From assembly GCF_900107125.1 (NCBI RefSeq), contig NZ_FNOU01000001.1:186001-250000 (forward strand): a DNA stretch of 64,000 nt, written 5' to 3'. Of the stretch, positions 49,637 through 58,247 are shown one piece after another; position 1 is the stretch's first letter, and every line of letters starts with the position of its first letter. The translations under genes were made by a program, and so were the position numbers. Source of the DNA: Eubacterium barkeri. GTDB taxonomy: Bacteria > Bacillota > Clostridia > Eubacteriales > Eubacteriaceae. The notes beneath the pieces are model-generated. The model searched no databases. It saw nothing but the letters and a program-made list of their open reading frames with translations, and was not told where the DNA came from.

Positions 49637-50029
49637 GTGTCGAATACCTTTGTGGTATTAATGGGAATTGGCACCGTTTTTGTTGGTCTGATCTGCATCG
49701 TGTTTTTATGTACGGCCATGAGTGCGGTGATCCGGGCCCTTGAAGGAAAAGGCCGGAAGACTGGGGCACCAGCAGGGGCTGTGGCTGCACCGGGCCCAGT
49801 GGCTCCGATTCCAAAACGGGGGGAGCTGGTGGCGGCCATCTCTGCCGCCCTGGCCGAGGAGCTGGGGATGGATATCCCAGGCTTTCGCATTGTTTCGTTA
49901 AAGCGTCTGTCACCGGGTGGGGATCCGCCCCGGGGAGAGCTGGTGGCGGCTATTTCTGCTGCTCTGGCAGAGGAAATAGGAACGGATGTTTCCGGACTTC
50001 GGATTACATCCCTTGAAAAAGTATCGTAG
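49637..50029 (+). CDS. OadG-like gamma subunit of Na+-translocating decarboxylase, with internal duplication
   Basis: 130 aa with a GTG start eight bases after GAAGGGGG. One N-terminal membrane helix (VLMGIGTVFVGLICIVFLCT) is followed by an Ala/Pro linker as in OadG. The soluble tail then holds two tandem copies of a ~30-residue unit, RGELVAAISAALAEELGMDI plus PGFRIVSLKRL, and again RGELVAAISAALAEEIGTDV plus SGLRITSLEKV. The gamma subunit anchors the alpha subunit to the membrane beta subunit; the unit resembles helices found in clostridial decarboxylase gamma tails. First gene of the operon. Confidence 0.82.
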   Translation: MSNTFVVLMGIGTVFVGLICIVFLCTAMSAVIRALEGKGRKTGAPAGAVAAPGPVAPIPKRGELVAAISAALAEELGMDIPGFRIVSLKRLSPGGDPPRGELVAAISAALAEEIGTDVSGLRITSLEKVS

Positions 50030-50056
50030 TAGAATAAGAAGAAGGAGCGTAATAAT

Positions 50057-50416
50057 ATGAAAAAGTATCGCGTAGTGGTCAATGGAACAGAGTATGAAGT
50101 GGGTGTGGAATTACTGGGGGAAGACGAGGTAGCGGCTCCAGCTCCCGTGAAGCCTGAGGCTTCTGCTCCGGCTCCGGCAGTGCCGGCGGCAGCTTCTGGT
50201 GATGGGGAAGTGGTAAAAAGCCCCATGCCCGGGACCATCCTTTCAGTGAAGGTGGCCGATGGAACGGCCGTGACCAAGGGCCAGGTGCTGATGGTGTTAG
50301 AGGCCATGAAGATGGAAAACGAAATTGTCGCTCCGGTGGCGGGTGTGGTGAATGGCCTGAGTGTCGTCGAGGGGGCTGCTGTGGAGTCTGGCGCAAAGCT
50401 TTGTGTGATTGCGTAA
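50057..50416 (+). CDS. Biotin carboxyl carrier subunit of the decarboxylase
   Basis: 119 aa. An N-terminal beta segment (KKYRVVVNGTEYEVGVELL), an Ala/Pro-rich hinge (~30-60) and a biotinyl domain with the modification site LEAMKMENEIVAPVAG. It carries CO2 from the carboxyltransferase to the membrane subunit. In the classical enzyme this domain is fused to OadA; here it is a separate protein encoded between gamma and beta. AGAAGGAGC precedes the ATG. Confidence 0.94.
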   Translation: MKKYRVVVNGTEYEVGVELLGEDEVAAPAPVKPEASAPAPAVPAAASGDGEVVKSPMPGTILSVKVADGTAVTKGQVLMVLEAMKMENEIVAPVAGVVNGLSVVEGAAVESGAKLCVIA

Positions 50417-50437
50417 TGGGCGTCAGAGGGTAAACCG

Positions 50438-51634
50438 ATGGATGCCATTGTGAATTTTATAAACCAGACGGGCTTTGCTCTTTTGGTGGCGGATTGGAAG
50501 AACCTGATTATGTTGGGGGTGGCCTGCCTGCTGGCCTGGCTGGCCATCGTGAAAAAGTACGAGCCCCTTCTGCTGCTCCCCATTGCCTTTGGGGTACTGC
50601 TGTCCAATCTTCCCGGAGGTAATCTGTTCCACGAAGAGCTTTTTGCCGGGGGACATATTGATTGGGCGGCCTTTGGGGGAGCGGTTTCCCAGACTACTGG
50701 GGAATCGGTCAGTGTGGGACTCATTGATATTTTATACCTGGGGGTGAAGCTGGGGATTTACCCGTGCCTGATCTTCGTGGGGGTGGGGGCCATGACGGAT
50801 TTTGGCCCCCTCATTGCCAACCCCAAGAGCCTGCTCCTGGGGGCTGCCGCCCAAATCGGCATTTTCATCACCTACTTAGGGTGTGCCCTTTCCGGGATGT
50901 TTAACCAGGCCCAGGCTGGTGCCATTGGGATTATTGGCGGGGCGGACGGACCCACGGCAATCTTTGTAGCCACCCGGTTGGCCCCGGAGCTTTTGGGGCC
51001 CATTGCCATTGCGGCTTACTGCTATATGGCTCTGGTTCCGGTGATCCAGCCTCCCATTATGCGGGCCCTGACGACGGAGAAGGAACGAAAGATTCGGATG
51101 GAGGAGCTGCGGCCGGTGAGTAAAACCGAGAAGATTGTTTTTCCCTTCGTAGTAACCATTTTTGTAGCGCTGCTGGTTCCTTCAGCGGCGCCTCTGATCG
51201 GCTGTCTGATGTTGGGAAATCTGCTCCAGGTCAGTGGGGTGGTGGACCGTTTAGCCAAAACGGTCCAGAACGAGCTGATGAATATTGTGGTTATTTTTCT
51301 GGGAATTTCTGTGGGGGCGACGGCTACGGCAGAAACCTTCTTAAAGCCCCAGACCCTGGCCATTGTGGCCATGGGTGTGCTGGCCTTTGGCCTGGGGACG
51401 GCTGGCGGGGTGCTGCTGGCTAAGTTTATGAATCTTTTCCTCAAGAAGAAGATTAACCCCTTAATCGGTTCTGCCGGGGTGTCAGCGGTGCCTATGGCGG
51501 CCCGGGTTTCCCAGGCTGAGGGCCAGAAGGCCGACCCGGGGAACTTCCTGCTGATGCACGCCATGGGCCCCAATGTGGCCGGTGTCATTGGCTCGGCCAT
51601 TGCCGCGGGGGTACTGATGGCAGTGCTCTCATAG
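50438..51634 (+). CDS. oadB: Na+-translocating decarboxylase beta subunit
   Basis: 398 aa polytopic membrane protein with about nine to eleven helices. Family motifs are [50 protein letters not shown] (the Asp implicated in Na+ transport) and the C-terminal [15 protein letters not shown] with [20 protein letters not shown]. It decarboxylates carboxybiotin and pumps sodium. The beta family is shared with methylmalonyl-CoA and glutaconyl-CoA decarboxylases; the adjacent alpha gene favours oxaloacetate. Confidence 0.94.
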   Translation: MDAIVNFINQTGFALLVADWKNLIMLGVACLLAWLAIVKKYEPLLLLPIAFGVLLSNLPGGNLFHEELFAGGHIDWAAFGGAVSQTTGESVSVGLIDILYLGVKLGIYPCLIFVGVGAMTDFGPLIANPKSLLLGAAAQIGIFITYLGCALSGMFNQAQAGAIGIIGGADGPTAIFVATRLAPELLGPIAIAAYCYMALVPVIQPPIMRALTTEKERKIRMEELRPVSKTEKIVFPFVVTIFVALLVPSAAPLIGCLMLGNLLQVSGVVDRLAKTVQNELMNIVVIFLGISVGATATAETFLKPQTLAIVAMGVLAFGLGTAGGVLLAKFMNLFLKKKINPLIGSAGVSAVPMAARVSQAEGQKADPGNFLLMHAMGPNVAGVIGSAIAAGVLMAVLS

Positions 51635-51656
51635 GGTTTAAGAGTAAGGAGATATG

Positions 51657-53090
51657 ATGGGTTTAAAAATAACAGATACCATCCTTCGGGATGCACATCA
51701 AAGCCAGGCGGCTACCCGTATGCGCATTGAGGATATGCTGCCGGCCTGTGAAATACTGGATGAAATTGGCTATTGGTCTTTGGAATGCTGGGGTGGGGCG
51801 ACCTTTGATGCCTGTATGCGCTTTTTAGACGAAGATCCCTGGGAGCGACTGCGCACCCTCAGGGCTCATCTGCCTAAAACCAAGCTGCAAATGCTCCTTC
51901 GTGGGCAGAATGTGCTGGGCTATCGCCATTATGCTGACGATGTGGTGGAGGCCTTTGTGGCGAAGTCCATCGAAAACGGCATCGATGTGATCCGGATCTT
52001 CGACGCCCTTAACGATACCCGGAACATGGAAACGGCCATTATGGCCACTAAGAAATACGGCGGTTGGTGTGAGCCGGCCCTTAGCTATACGCTGAGCCCG
52101 GTGCACAGTGAGGATTACTTTGTGAAGGTGGCCCGGGAGCTGGAACAGATGGGGGCAGATTCCATTTGTATTAAGGACATGGCCAACCTGCTGCTGCCCT
52201 ATGAGGCTGCCAGCCTGGTGAAGCGTCTGAAACGCCAGGTGCGGGTACCCATCCATCTCCACACCCACAATACCACGGGAACCGGGGATATGACCTATCT
52301 GATGGCTGCCCAGGCCGGGGTGGATATTGTGGATTGCGCCCTGAGCCCTATGGGCAATGGGACCGCTCAGCCGGCTACGGAATCCCTGGTGGCCACCCTG
52401 AAGGGAACGCCCCTGGACACGGGCCTGGATTTAGAGTTGCTCTCCAAGGCGGCGGAGCATTTCCGAAAGGTGGCTGCCCGGCTGACGGCAGAGGGGGATA
52501 TTAACCCCAAGGTCCTCCATGTGGATACCAATACTCTGCTGTACCAGGTTCCGGGGGGAATGCTGTCCAACTTGATCTCCCAGCTCAAGGAAGCCGGGGC
52601 TGAGGATAAATATTACGATGTTCTGGAGGAAATTCCGGTGGTGCGGAAGGACTTTGGCTATCCGCCCCTGGTCACCCCCACCAGCCAGATTGTGGGGAGC
52701 CAGGCGGTAATGAATGTACTGGCTGGGCGGTATAAACTGTTCACCAAGGAATCCAAGGGACTGCTGGCTGGAGAGTACGGCCGGGTTCCGGGGACGGTGA
52801 ATGAGGAAGTCCGAAAAATGGCCATTGGGGATGCCCCGGTCATCACTGGACGGCCTGCAGATGATATTCCCCCGGAAATGGATAAGCTCCGGGAGGAAAC
52901 AAAGGGAATCGCCGGGAGCGAGGAGGATGTGCTAAGCTGTGCATTGTTCCCCCAGGTGGCACCCAAGTTCTTTGAGCGCCGGGCTGCCAAGGCGGCCGGA
53001 ATCACGCCGGGTGCGAAACCAAAACCGGTGGAAGCCACGGCGAAAGAAGATGGTGTACGGGTGTTGGTGGTAGAAGATTTGGGGGCTTAA
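51657..53090 (+). CDS. oadA: Oxaloacetate decarboxylase alpha subunit (carboxyltransferase)
   Basis: 477 aa from the ATG at 51657, five bases after AAGGAG; an ATG three bases earlier is too close. The HMGL-like barrel begins KITDTILRDAHQSQAATRMR and shows IRIFDALNDTRN, CIKDMANLLLPY with the carbamylated-Lys region, and metal-binding HLHTHNTTGTGDM. The PYC-OADA domain follows (LEEIPVVRKDFGYPPLVTPT). It transfers CO2 from oxaloacetate to biotin. No fused biotin domain; the chain ends in a short charged tail. Confidence 0.95.
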   Translation: MGLKITDTILRDAHQSQAATRMRIEDMLPACEILDEIGYWSLECWGGATFDACMRFLDEDPWERLRTLRAHLPKTKLQMLLRGQNVLGYRHYADDVVEAFVAKSIENGIDVIRIFDALNDTRNMETAIMATKKYGGWCEPALSYTLSPVHSEDYFVKVARELEQMGADSICIKDMANLLLPYEAASLVKRLKRQVRVPIHLHTHNTTGTGDMTYLMAAQAGVDIVDCALSPMGNGTAQPATESLVATLKGTPLDTGLDLELLSKAAEHFRKVAARLTAEGDINPKVLHVDTNTLLYQVPGGMLSNLISQLKEAGAEDKYYDVLEEIPVVRKDFGYPPLVTPTSQIVGSQAVMNVLAGRYKLFTKESKGLLAGEYGRVPGTVNEEVRKMAIGDAPVITGRPADDIPPEMDKLREETKGIAGSEEDVLSCALFPQVAPKFFERRAAKAAGITPGAKPKPVEATAKEDGVRVLVVEDLGA

Positions 53091-53103
53091 AACCCTGGGA
53101 TGT

Positions 53104-53131
53104 AAAGAGGCTCATTGGAGTCTCTTTTTTT
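53104..53131 (+). terminator. Terminator of the oad operon
   Basis: AAAGAG-CTC-ATTG-GAG-CTCTTTTTTT. Confidence 0.85.
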
Positions 53132-53172
53132 GAAGAAATCATTAAGAAAAACTGAAGAAAAGTATTTTGCTG

Positions 53173-53181
53173 TGCTATAAT
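53173..53181 (+). promoter_or_regulatory. Extended -10 promoter of the pilus assembly operon
   Basis: TGCTATAAT with the hexamer at 53176-53181 and a poor -35 region (TGAAGA at 53153-53158, 17 bp away). The leader is only about 35 bases, so no riboswitch controls this operon directly. Confidence 0.6.
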
Positions 53182-53222
53182 ATGTGTATCGGATCGGTTA
53201 AGGCTAAAGACGAGGTGCTGAC

Positions 53223-53684
53223 GTGGATGATTTAAAGGATGTCAAAAGAATCCTCCGGGATCAGCGGGGGTATAATATGGTGGAACTCATTGCTGTCATT
53301 GTCGTGGTGGCCCTGGTGGCCGCTTTGATTATTCCAGGGATGGTGGGCATGATTGACGAGGCGAGAAAGCAGGCCGATGTCACCACGGCCCGGTCGATTT
53401 ATATTGCGGCCCAGGCCCAGGCCACCCAGAACATGGCGGCAGCTACACCGGAAGCACCCTACGAAATCCCAACGGCCAAGGATCTGGAAAAATATCTGGA
53501 AAGCGATGGGCTTTATGCTGGAATCACCACCCTGACCATTTACGATGCAGGACGGGATGGGACCATTGATGCCATTTCCTTTAAAAAGGATGGCAATACC
53601 ATTCGGCTGGATGCCGGGGATACGGTGCGTATCAATGGCAAAGACCAGCCACTGACGACTGTAGAGGGGTATCTCAATCAATAG
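53223..53684 (+). CDS. Type IV pilin-like protein
   Basis: 153 aa with a GTG start after GAGGTG. The leader DDLKDVKRILRDQRG is acidic-basic mixed and the cleavage region is G/YNMVELIAVIVVVALVAALI, so the usual FTL is replaced by YNM. Glu5 after the cut is kept. The globular domain ends in YDAGRDGTIDAISFKKDGN. It is the first gene of the assembly operon, ten bases before the prepilin peptidase gene. Confidence 0.85.
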   Translation: MDDLKDVKRILRDQRGYNMVELIAVIVVVALVAALIIPGMVGMIDEARKQADVTTARSIYIAAQAQATQNMAAATPEAPYEIPTAKDLEKYLESDGLYAGITTLTIYDAGRDGTIDAISFKKDGNTIRLDAGDTVRINGKDQPLTTVEGYLNQ

Positions 53685-53693
53685 GAGGACAGC

Positions 53694-54461
53694 ATGAGCG
53701 TTGAGCTGGCATATTTTGTGATTTATGGTTTCATCTTTATTGTAGGCTGCTGTATTGGAAGCTTTCTCAATGTGGTCATCTATCGGGTACCGGCAGAGAT
53801 TTCCATTGCCAGGGGCCGTTCCTTTTGCCCCCGGTGTAAGGCACCCATTGCCGCTAAGGATAATATTCCCTTAATCAGCTGGCTGTGGCTTCGGGGGAAA
53901 TGTCGTCATTGCGGCGGTGCCATTCCCATCCGGTACTTTCTGGTGGAGCTTGCCGGGGGGATCGCTGCGGTATGGGTTGCCGTCCATTATCGGCTGGGTT
54001 GGCTGAGTCTGACAGGCTTTGCCATTACCGCCATCCTCATCACCATTGCAGTCATTGACTGGGATGAGATGATTATTCCCAATGGACTGGTCATTGCATT
54101 GGCCATTCCCGTTATGATTGGCTTTTTCCTCTATCCCACGCCGGATTTGGTTTCCCGGCTCGTGGGGATTGCCCTTGGGGCTCTGCCCCTCTTAACGTTG
54201 ACGCTTGCCATGGGGGCCTTTGGCATGGGGGATGTTAAGTTAATGGCTGTGGCAGGCTTCCTTTTGGGATGGCAGGGAACGCTGCTGGCCCTTTTCCTGG
54301 GGATCCTCTTTGGTGGGGGCGTAGGGGTGGTAAAACTCCTTCGTAAAACCGGGGAAAAGGAAATGGCCTTTGGCCCCTATCTGTGCATGGGGATTTTTAT
54401 CGCCATGCTCTACAGCAGTGATATTATCGGATTATATTTATCGGCCTTCGGGCTGGGTTAA
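53694..54461 (+). CDS. pilD: Prepilin peptidase (type IV leader peptidase)
   Basis: 255 aa with about eight membrane segments. The N-terminal cytoplasmic zinc-type loop has FCPRCKAPI and KCRHCGGAIP (two CxxC pairs), and the aspartyl protease residues lie in VIDWDEMIIPNG and GMGDVKLMA. It cleaves prepilins after Gly and methylates the new N terminus. All pilins in the window should be substrates. AGGAGGACAG precedes the ATG. Confidence 0.96.
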   Translation: MSVELAYFVIYGFIFIVGCCIGSFLNVVIYRVPAEISIARGRSFCPRCKAPIAAKDNIPLISWLWLRGKCRHCGGAIPIRYFLVELAGGIAAVWVAVHYRLGWLSLTGFAITAILITIAVIDWDEMIIPNGLVIALAIPVMIGFFLYPTPDLVSRLVGIALGALPLLTLTLAMGAFGMGDVKLMAVAGFLLGWQGTLLALFLGILFGGGVGVVKLLRKTGEKEMAFGPYLCMGIFIAMLYSSDIIGLYLSAFGLG

Positions 54462-54491
54462 TGGCAATGAAATTCCAGAGAGGTTGCGGTT

Positions 54492-55676
54492 TTGGCAAAA
54501 TTTAAATATAAAGCAAAAAACTTGGCATCCCAGGTCGTTACTGGAACGATGGAAGCCCCGGATGCAACAGCGCTGCGCCGGCGTTTGCGGGAGCAGGACG
54601 AGTTCCTGTTAAGCAGTAAAGAGTTAGATGTTAAGAAAACACCCTATAAATTAAAAAATATGGAGCTGGCGGATTTTTCCAGGCAAATGAACAGTATGCT
54701 TGATGCCGGGATTACCGTTGTCCGGGGGCTCGCCATTATGAAGGAGCGGGACATTAAGCCCAAGGTGAAGGAGGTCTACGAGATTCTCTACACCGAAGTC
54801 CAAAAGGGAATTACCTTGTCCCAGGCCATGGAGGCCACTGGCGGATCCTTCCCCATGCTCATCATCAATATGTATCAGGCTGGAGAATCCAGCGGTCAGA
54901 TGGCAGAAACCGCCCTGAAAATGGCGGATTATTATGAAAAGGAGCATCGCCTCCATACTAAAATTCGCAACGCCATGGTGTATCCTATTATTTTAGCGGT
55001 AGTAACGATCGCGGTGGTTATCCTTATTTTTACTTTGATTTTACCCCAGTTTTTCAGCCTTTTTGAAGGGGTAGCCCTGCCAGCGATTACCCAGGTGATG
55101 ATCAATATCTCAGGATTCATGGTCGATTATTGGATATGGGTGGTCATGGCCATCGTGGGGCTGTTTTTTCTGGGGCGCACCTTGCTGGAAACCCCTCCGG
55201 TGCGTTTGTCCTGGGATCAGTTTAAATTGTCTGTTCCTAAAATTGGGAAGCTGGTGGCCATTGTGTACACCGCCCGCTTTGCCAGGACCTTAAGCTCTCT
55301 GTACTCCAGCGGTTTATCCATGATCGGAGCCATGGAGATTGGGGCCAGAATTGTGGGGAATGCCTATATCACCAGTCAGTTCCCCAAAGCCATTGATATG
55401 GTCCGTACCGGGGGAACCCTGGCGTCGGGCCTGGACACCATCCGAGGCTTTGATAATAAGCTGATTTCTACGGTGTTTATCGGGGAAGAAACAGGGAACC
55501 TGGACGGATTGCTTGAATCGGTGGCCGATTCCTACGATTACGAATCAGAAATGGCGATCCAGCGGATTGTAGCCTTTATTGAGCCCATTATGATTATTAT
55601 TATGGCGGTCATCATTGGCAGTGTCATGCTCTCGGTGATGATGCCGATTATGAGCTTATATCAAAACATCGGATAA
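54492..55676 (+). CDS. pilC: Type IV pilus inner-membrane platform protein PilC
   Basis: 394 aa of the type II secretion F family, with a probable TTG start at 54492. Two repeats of the cytoplasmic helical domain are visible: MELADFSRQMNSMLDAGITVVRGL with NMYQAGESSGQMAE, then YTARFARTLSSLYSSGLSMIGAM with FIGEETGNLDGLLES. Three or four membrane segments separate them. It anchors the assembly ATPase; no PilB or PilT gene is present in the window. Confidence 0.94.
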   Translation: MAKFKYKAKNLASQVVTGTMEAPDATALRRRLREQDEFLLSSKELDVKKTPYKLKNMELADFSRQMNSMLDAGITVVRGLAIMKERDIKPKVKEVYEILYTEVQKGITLSQAMEATGGSFPMLIINMYQAGESSGQMAETALKMADYYEKEHRLHTKIRNAMVYPIILAVVTIAVVILIFTLILPQFFSLFEGVALPAITQVMINISGFMVDYWIWVVMAIVGLFFLGRTLLETPPVRLSWDQFKLSVPKIGKLVAIVYTARFARTLSSLYSSGLSMIGAMEIGARIVGNAYITSQFPKAIDMVRTGGTLASGLDTIRGFDNKLISTVFIGEETGNLDGLLESVADSYDYESEMAIQRIVAFIEPIMIIIMAVIIGSVMLSVMMPIMSLYQNIG

Positions 55677-55685
55677 GGAGGAACC

Positions 55686-57191
55686 ATGCAAACATCATTA
55701 TATTTCGCAGCAGACAGCTTACAAATCCTCCAGGGAGCAGGGAAGGGGAATACTCTTATTGTCGATAAATTCCTTAAAATTCCCATGGCCTCCGGTGGTC
55801 TGATCAATGGGGTTATTACCAACGAAGGGATTCTCCTGGATGCCCTGGATCGTGCCCGGGAAGAGTACGATGTTGAGTTTAAAAATGTGCAGTTAATCAT
55901 TAACACCAGCTTGGCCATTTATAAAAATATTCCAGTCCCCAAGTTAAAGCCCGGGGAGTTGGTTGAGCTGTGCCATCATGAGTTTGAGGATGCCCCCGGT
56001 TATGAGGATCTGATTATGGATTATAAGGGCATGTTGGGAAAGGGCGAAGCGACGAATATGTTTGCCGTGGCCTTGGAAAAGGGCGTGCTGGAAAGCTATA
56101 TGCACCTTTTTGAAACCGCCGGCATCAAGCTTACCCGGATCGATACTGCTCTGTCCGCTCTGGTGGATTATTTTGGGCAGACCCTGGATTTTCAGAGCCA
56201 GACCTTCGCCATCTATGTGATGGATGGCAATAACCTGCTGTACGCTCTGTTTGAAAATGGGCGCTATACCTTTTCCAGTCAGGCCCGGATGATGGCTGAC
56301 CGGGGAACCGAGGCCTTTACTGCGGAGATGGCGGGCAAAATCAGCTCCCTGGTACAGTTTAATAAAAGCCAAAAATCCCAGTATCCTTTGGAACGGGCCT
56401 ATTTTACGGGGGTTACCCCTGGGGAGATCAAAAGCCTGAAGGCCTACACCCAGGATATGGAGGTGCTGTGTGAGCTGCTCCCCACCACCGATAATATCGT
56501 TGGGAAGCATGCTTTGGATGACCATTTCTTTTTAGACGATGGCTTCCTCCCTACGGTAGGCAGTTTTGAGAAGAAGGACGCCATCAATCTCCTGCGGGCC
56601 TATAAAAAAGCAATGAATCCTCATAAGGGGATTGATATTCATAATAAGGCCGTTATTCCACCGCTGGTGCTATTGGGAATTTTTGTGGTGGGCTTTATCG
56701 GCTTTTTTATCATGGGGATGGTCATGCAGAAGCAAATTAAAGATTTGGATCAGTATATCAACGATGAGTCCAATGTTTCCATGTATGCCAAGGCCCAGAG
56801 TGTGGATACTGAGCTTGGGACTGTCCAGGCCGAGGCTAAAGCCTATGATGACACCCAGGCCGCCGAAGGCAGCTATCCCGCCTTTGATGGGGATAAGCTT
56901 TATCAGGTATTGTACTCTGGGGACGGTATTACCACCACCACTGTGAGTCTCGATGCGAAGACCGGGGTATTATCCTATAGTGGCAGCGCCGGTAATGAGT
57001 ACCAGGCTGCGAATTATGTGAATAATATTATTAACTCTGGCCTCTTTGCCAGTGTGGATTATCTGGGATATAGCTACAGTGCGGGGTCCACCGTATCCAC
57101 CGGGACCACCAGCAGCACCGCCCAGGCGGCTGCTGCCCCATCCTATAGCTTTACCTACACAGCGATTATGAAAGGAGGTGTGGGTCAATAA
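55686..57191 (+). CDS. PilM-PilN fusion protein
   Basis: 501 aa. Residues ~1-300 are an actin-like PilM domain (IVDKFLKIPMASGGLING, VQLIINTSLAIYKNIPVPKL, TRIDTALSALVDYF). A single membrane helix (VIPPLVLLGIFVVGFIGFFI, ~320-345) follows a PilN-type junction, then an external domain with coiled coil and a Ser/Thr-rich C terminus. PilM and PilN are separate proteins in most systems, PilM binding a short PilN N-terminal peptide; here one chain does both. AAGGAGGAACC precedes the ATG. Confidence 0.85.
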   Translation: MQTSLYFAADSLQILQGAGKGNTLIVDKFLKIPMASGGLINGVITNEGILLDALDRAREEYDVEFKNVQLIINTSLAIYKNIPVPKLKPGELVELCHHEFEDAPGYEDLIMDYKGMLGKGEATNMFAVALEKGVLESYMHLFETAGIKLTRIDTALSALVDYFGQTLDFQSQTFAIYVMDGNNLLYALFENGRYTFSSQARMMADRGTEAFTAEMAGKISSLVQFNKSQKSQYPLERAYFTGVTPGEIKSLKAYTQDMEVLCELLPTTDNIVGKHALDDHFFLDDGFLPTVGSFEKKDAINLLRAYKKAMNPHKGIDIHNKAVIPPLVLLGIFVVGFIGFFIMGMVMQKQIKDLDQYINDESNVSMYAKAQSVDTELGTVQAEAKAYDDTQAAEGSYPAFDGDKLYQVLYSGDGITTTTVSLDAKTGVLSYSGSAGNEYQAANYVNNIINSGLFASVDYLGYSYSAGSTVSTGTTSSTAQAAAAPSYSFTYTAIMKGGVGQ

Positions 57192-58084
57192 TGACAGCCA
57201 TTCCTCCAGAAAAAAAGACAAAAACGGATGTGAAGGCCGAACAAGCCATCCGGAAAAAGCAGGAGCAGGCTAAAAAAGCTGCTGCTAAACGCCAGGCTCA
57301 GGCTAAAAAGCAGGCCCTGGCCGCCCAGAAAAAGGCGGAAAAGCCACCGAAGAAGCCCTTAAAAGAGATAATCAATGAGAAATTTCCCAGTCTGAACTAT
57401 GAATTCACCAAGCGGGAAAAAACCCTGCTGTATATCTTAGGGATGTTCCTCATGGTCATGGGGATCTTCTTCTTAGTGCTGATGCCCGGGCTTAACCGAT
57501 ACCAGGATTTATCCGCTCAGAAGGATGAACGCCGGCAGACCAAGGAGAAAATGACACTTTCCATCAGTACCCTGGCGGCCAACCAAACCGCTTTGGATAA
57601 CACCCGGGTGGCCCTTTCCACTAAAAAGGAGAGTTTTGCCCAGCAGATGAACAACGCCCAGCTGGATAGCTTTGTCACCAGTTTTGTGGTGAATAATGGC
57701 CTGACCCCTCAGAGCCTGTCCATTGACAGTCTGAGTGCTTCACCCCTGGCCACCTATTCCCCCGGCAGTACCGGAGAAAACACCACCACCTCCGGGGATA
57801 TTGAAAGCGGCAGTACCACCACCAGCACCACCGGGGACAGCACCACCACCAGCGTGGCCCAGACCAGCGCCAGCGGGGTGGTCATTGGTACGGTTACCGT
57901 CAGTTTTAAAGGCGGCGCGGATGGTCTGATGAGCCTGCTCAGCAACGCCAATGCCCGGACGGATATCCAGGTCATGGCCAGCGACTACACCGTCGCCCAG
58001 CAAACCGGCAGCGTCACCCTGAACGTCTACATGAGCTATGAAAGCGGGCGGCTTCAGGCGGTGAAGCAAACGGAAGCCAAGTAA
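57191..58084 (+). CDS. PilO-like pilus alignment protein
   Basis: 297 aa. A very basic Lys/Ala/Gln N terminus (~1-60) precedes one membrane helix (LLYILGMFLMVMGIFFLVLM, ~83-103), a coiled coil and an external domain with a Thr/Ser-rich insertion (~193-228). Layout and position after the PilM-PilN gene point to PilO. It overlaps the previous stop by one base (TAATG); AAAGGAGGTG is the ribosome site. The basic tail is longer than usual for PilO. Confidence 0.78.
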   Translation: MTAIPPEKKTKTDVKAEQAIRKKQEQAKKAAAKRQAQAKKQALAAQKKAEKPPKKPLKEIINEKFPSLNYEFTKREKTLLYILGMFLMVMGIFFLVLMPGLNRYQDLSAQKDERRQTKEKMTLSISTLAANQTALDNTRVALSTKKESFAQQMNNAQLDSFVTSFVVNNGLTPQSLSIDSLSASPLATYSPGSTGENTTTSGDIESGSTTTSTTGDSTTTSVAQTSASGVVIGTVTVSFKGGADGLMSLLSNANARTDIQVMASDYTVAQQTGSVTLNVYMSYESGRLQAVKQTEAK

Positions 58085-58110
58085 AGGGAAAATTGGGATT
58101 AAATAATTTA

Positions 58111-58225
58111 TAATCAAGGAAAACGCCATTTCCTTGATTAAGAAATTCCTTATTCAAGCAACAAACGGTTTCACTTGAATAAGGAAGGCTCTAATCCGGG
58201 AAATGGGAAAATGTTGGAATAAGGA
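58111..58225 (+). repeat. Direct repeat copy 1 (~115 bp) upstream of the Fic gene
   Basis: About 95% identical to 59404-59517. It contains two perfect stem-loops, TAATCAAGGAAA-N6-TTTCCTTGATTA and CCTTATTCAAG-N15-CTTGAATAAGG. It has no coding potential and lies between the PilO-like gene and the Fic ribosome site. Confidence 0.95.
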
Positions 58226-58247
58226 TTTAATGCAAAGGAAGGATTCG

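Noticed and set aside
49609-50724. 371-codon minus-strand open frame opposite the oad genes
   Set aside because: Antisense shadow, low-complexity Ser/Thr/Pro content, no start signal.
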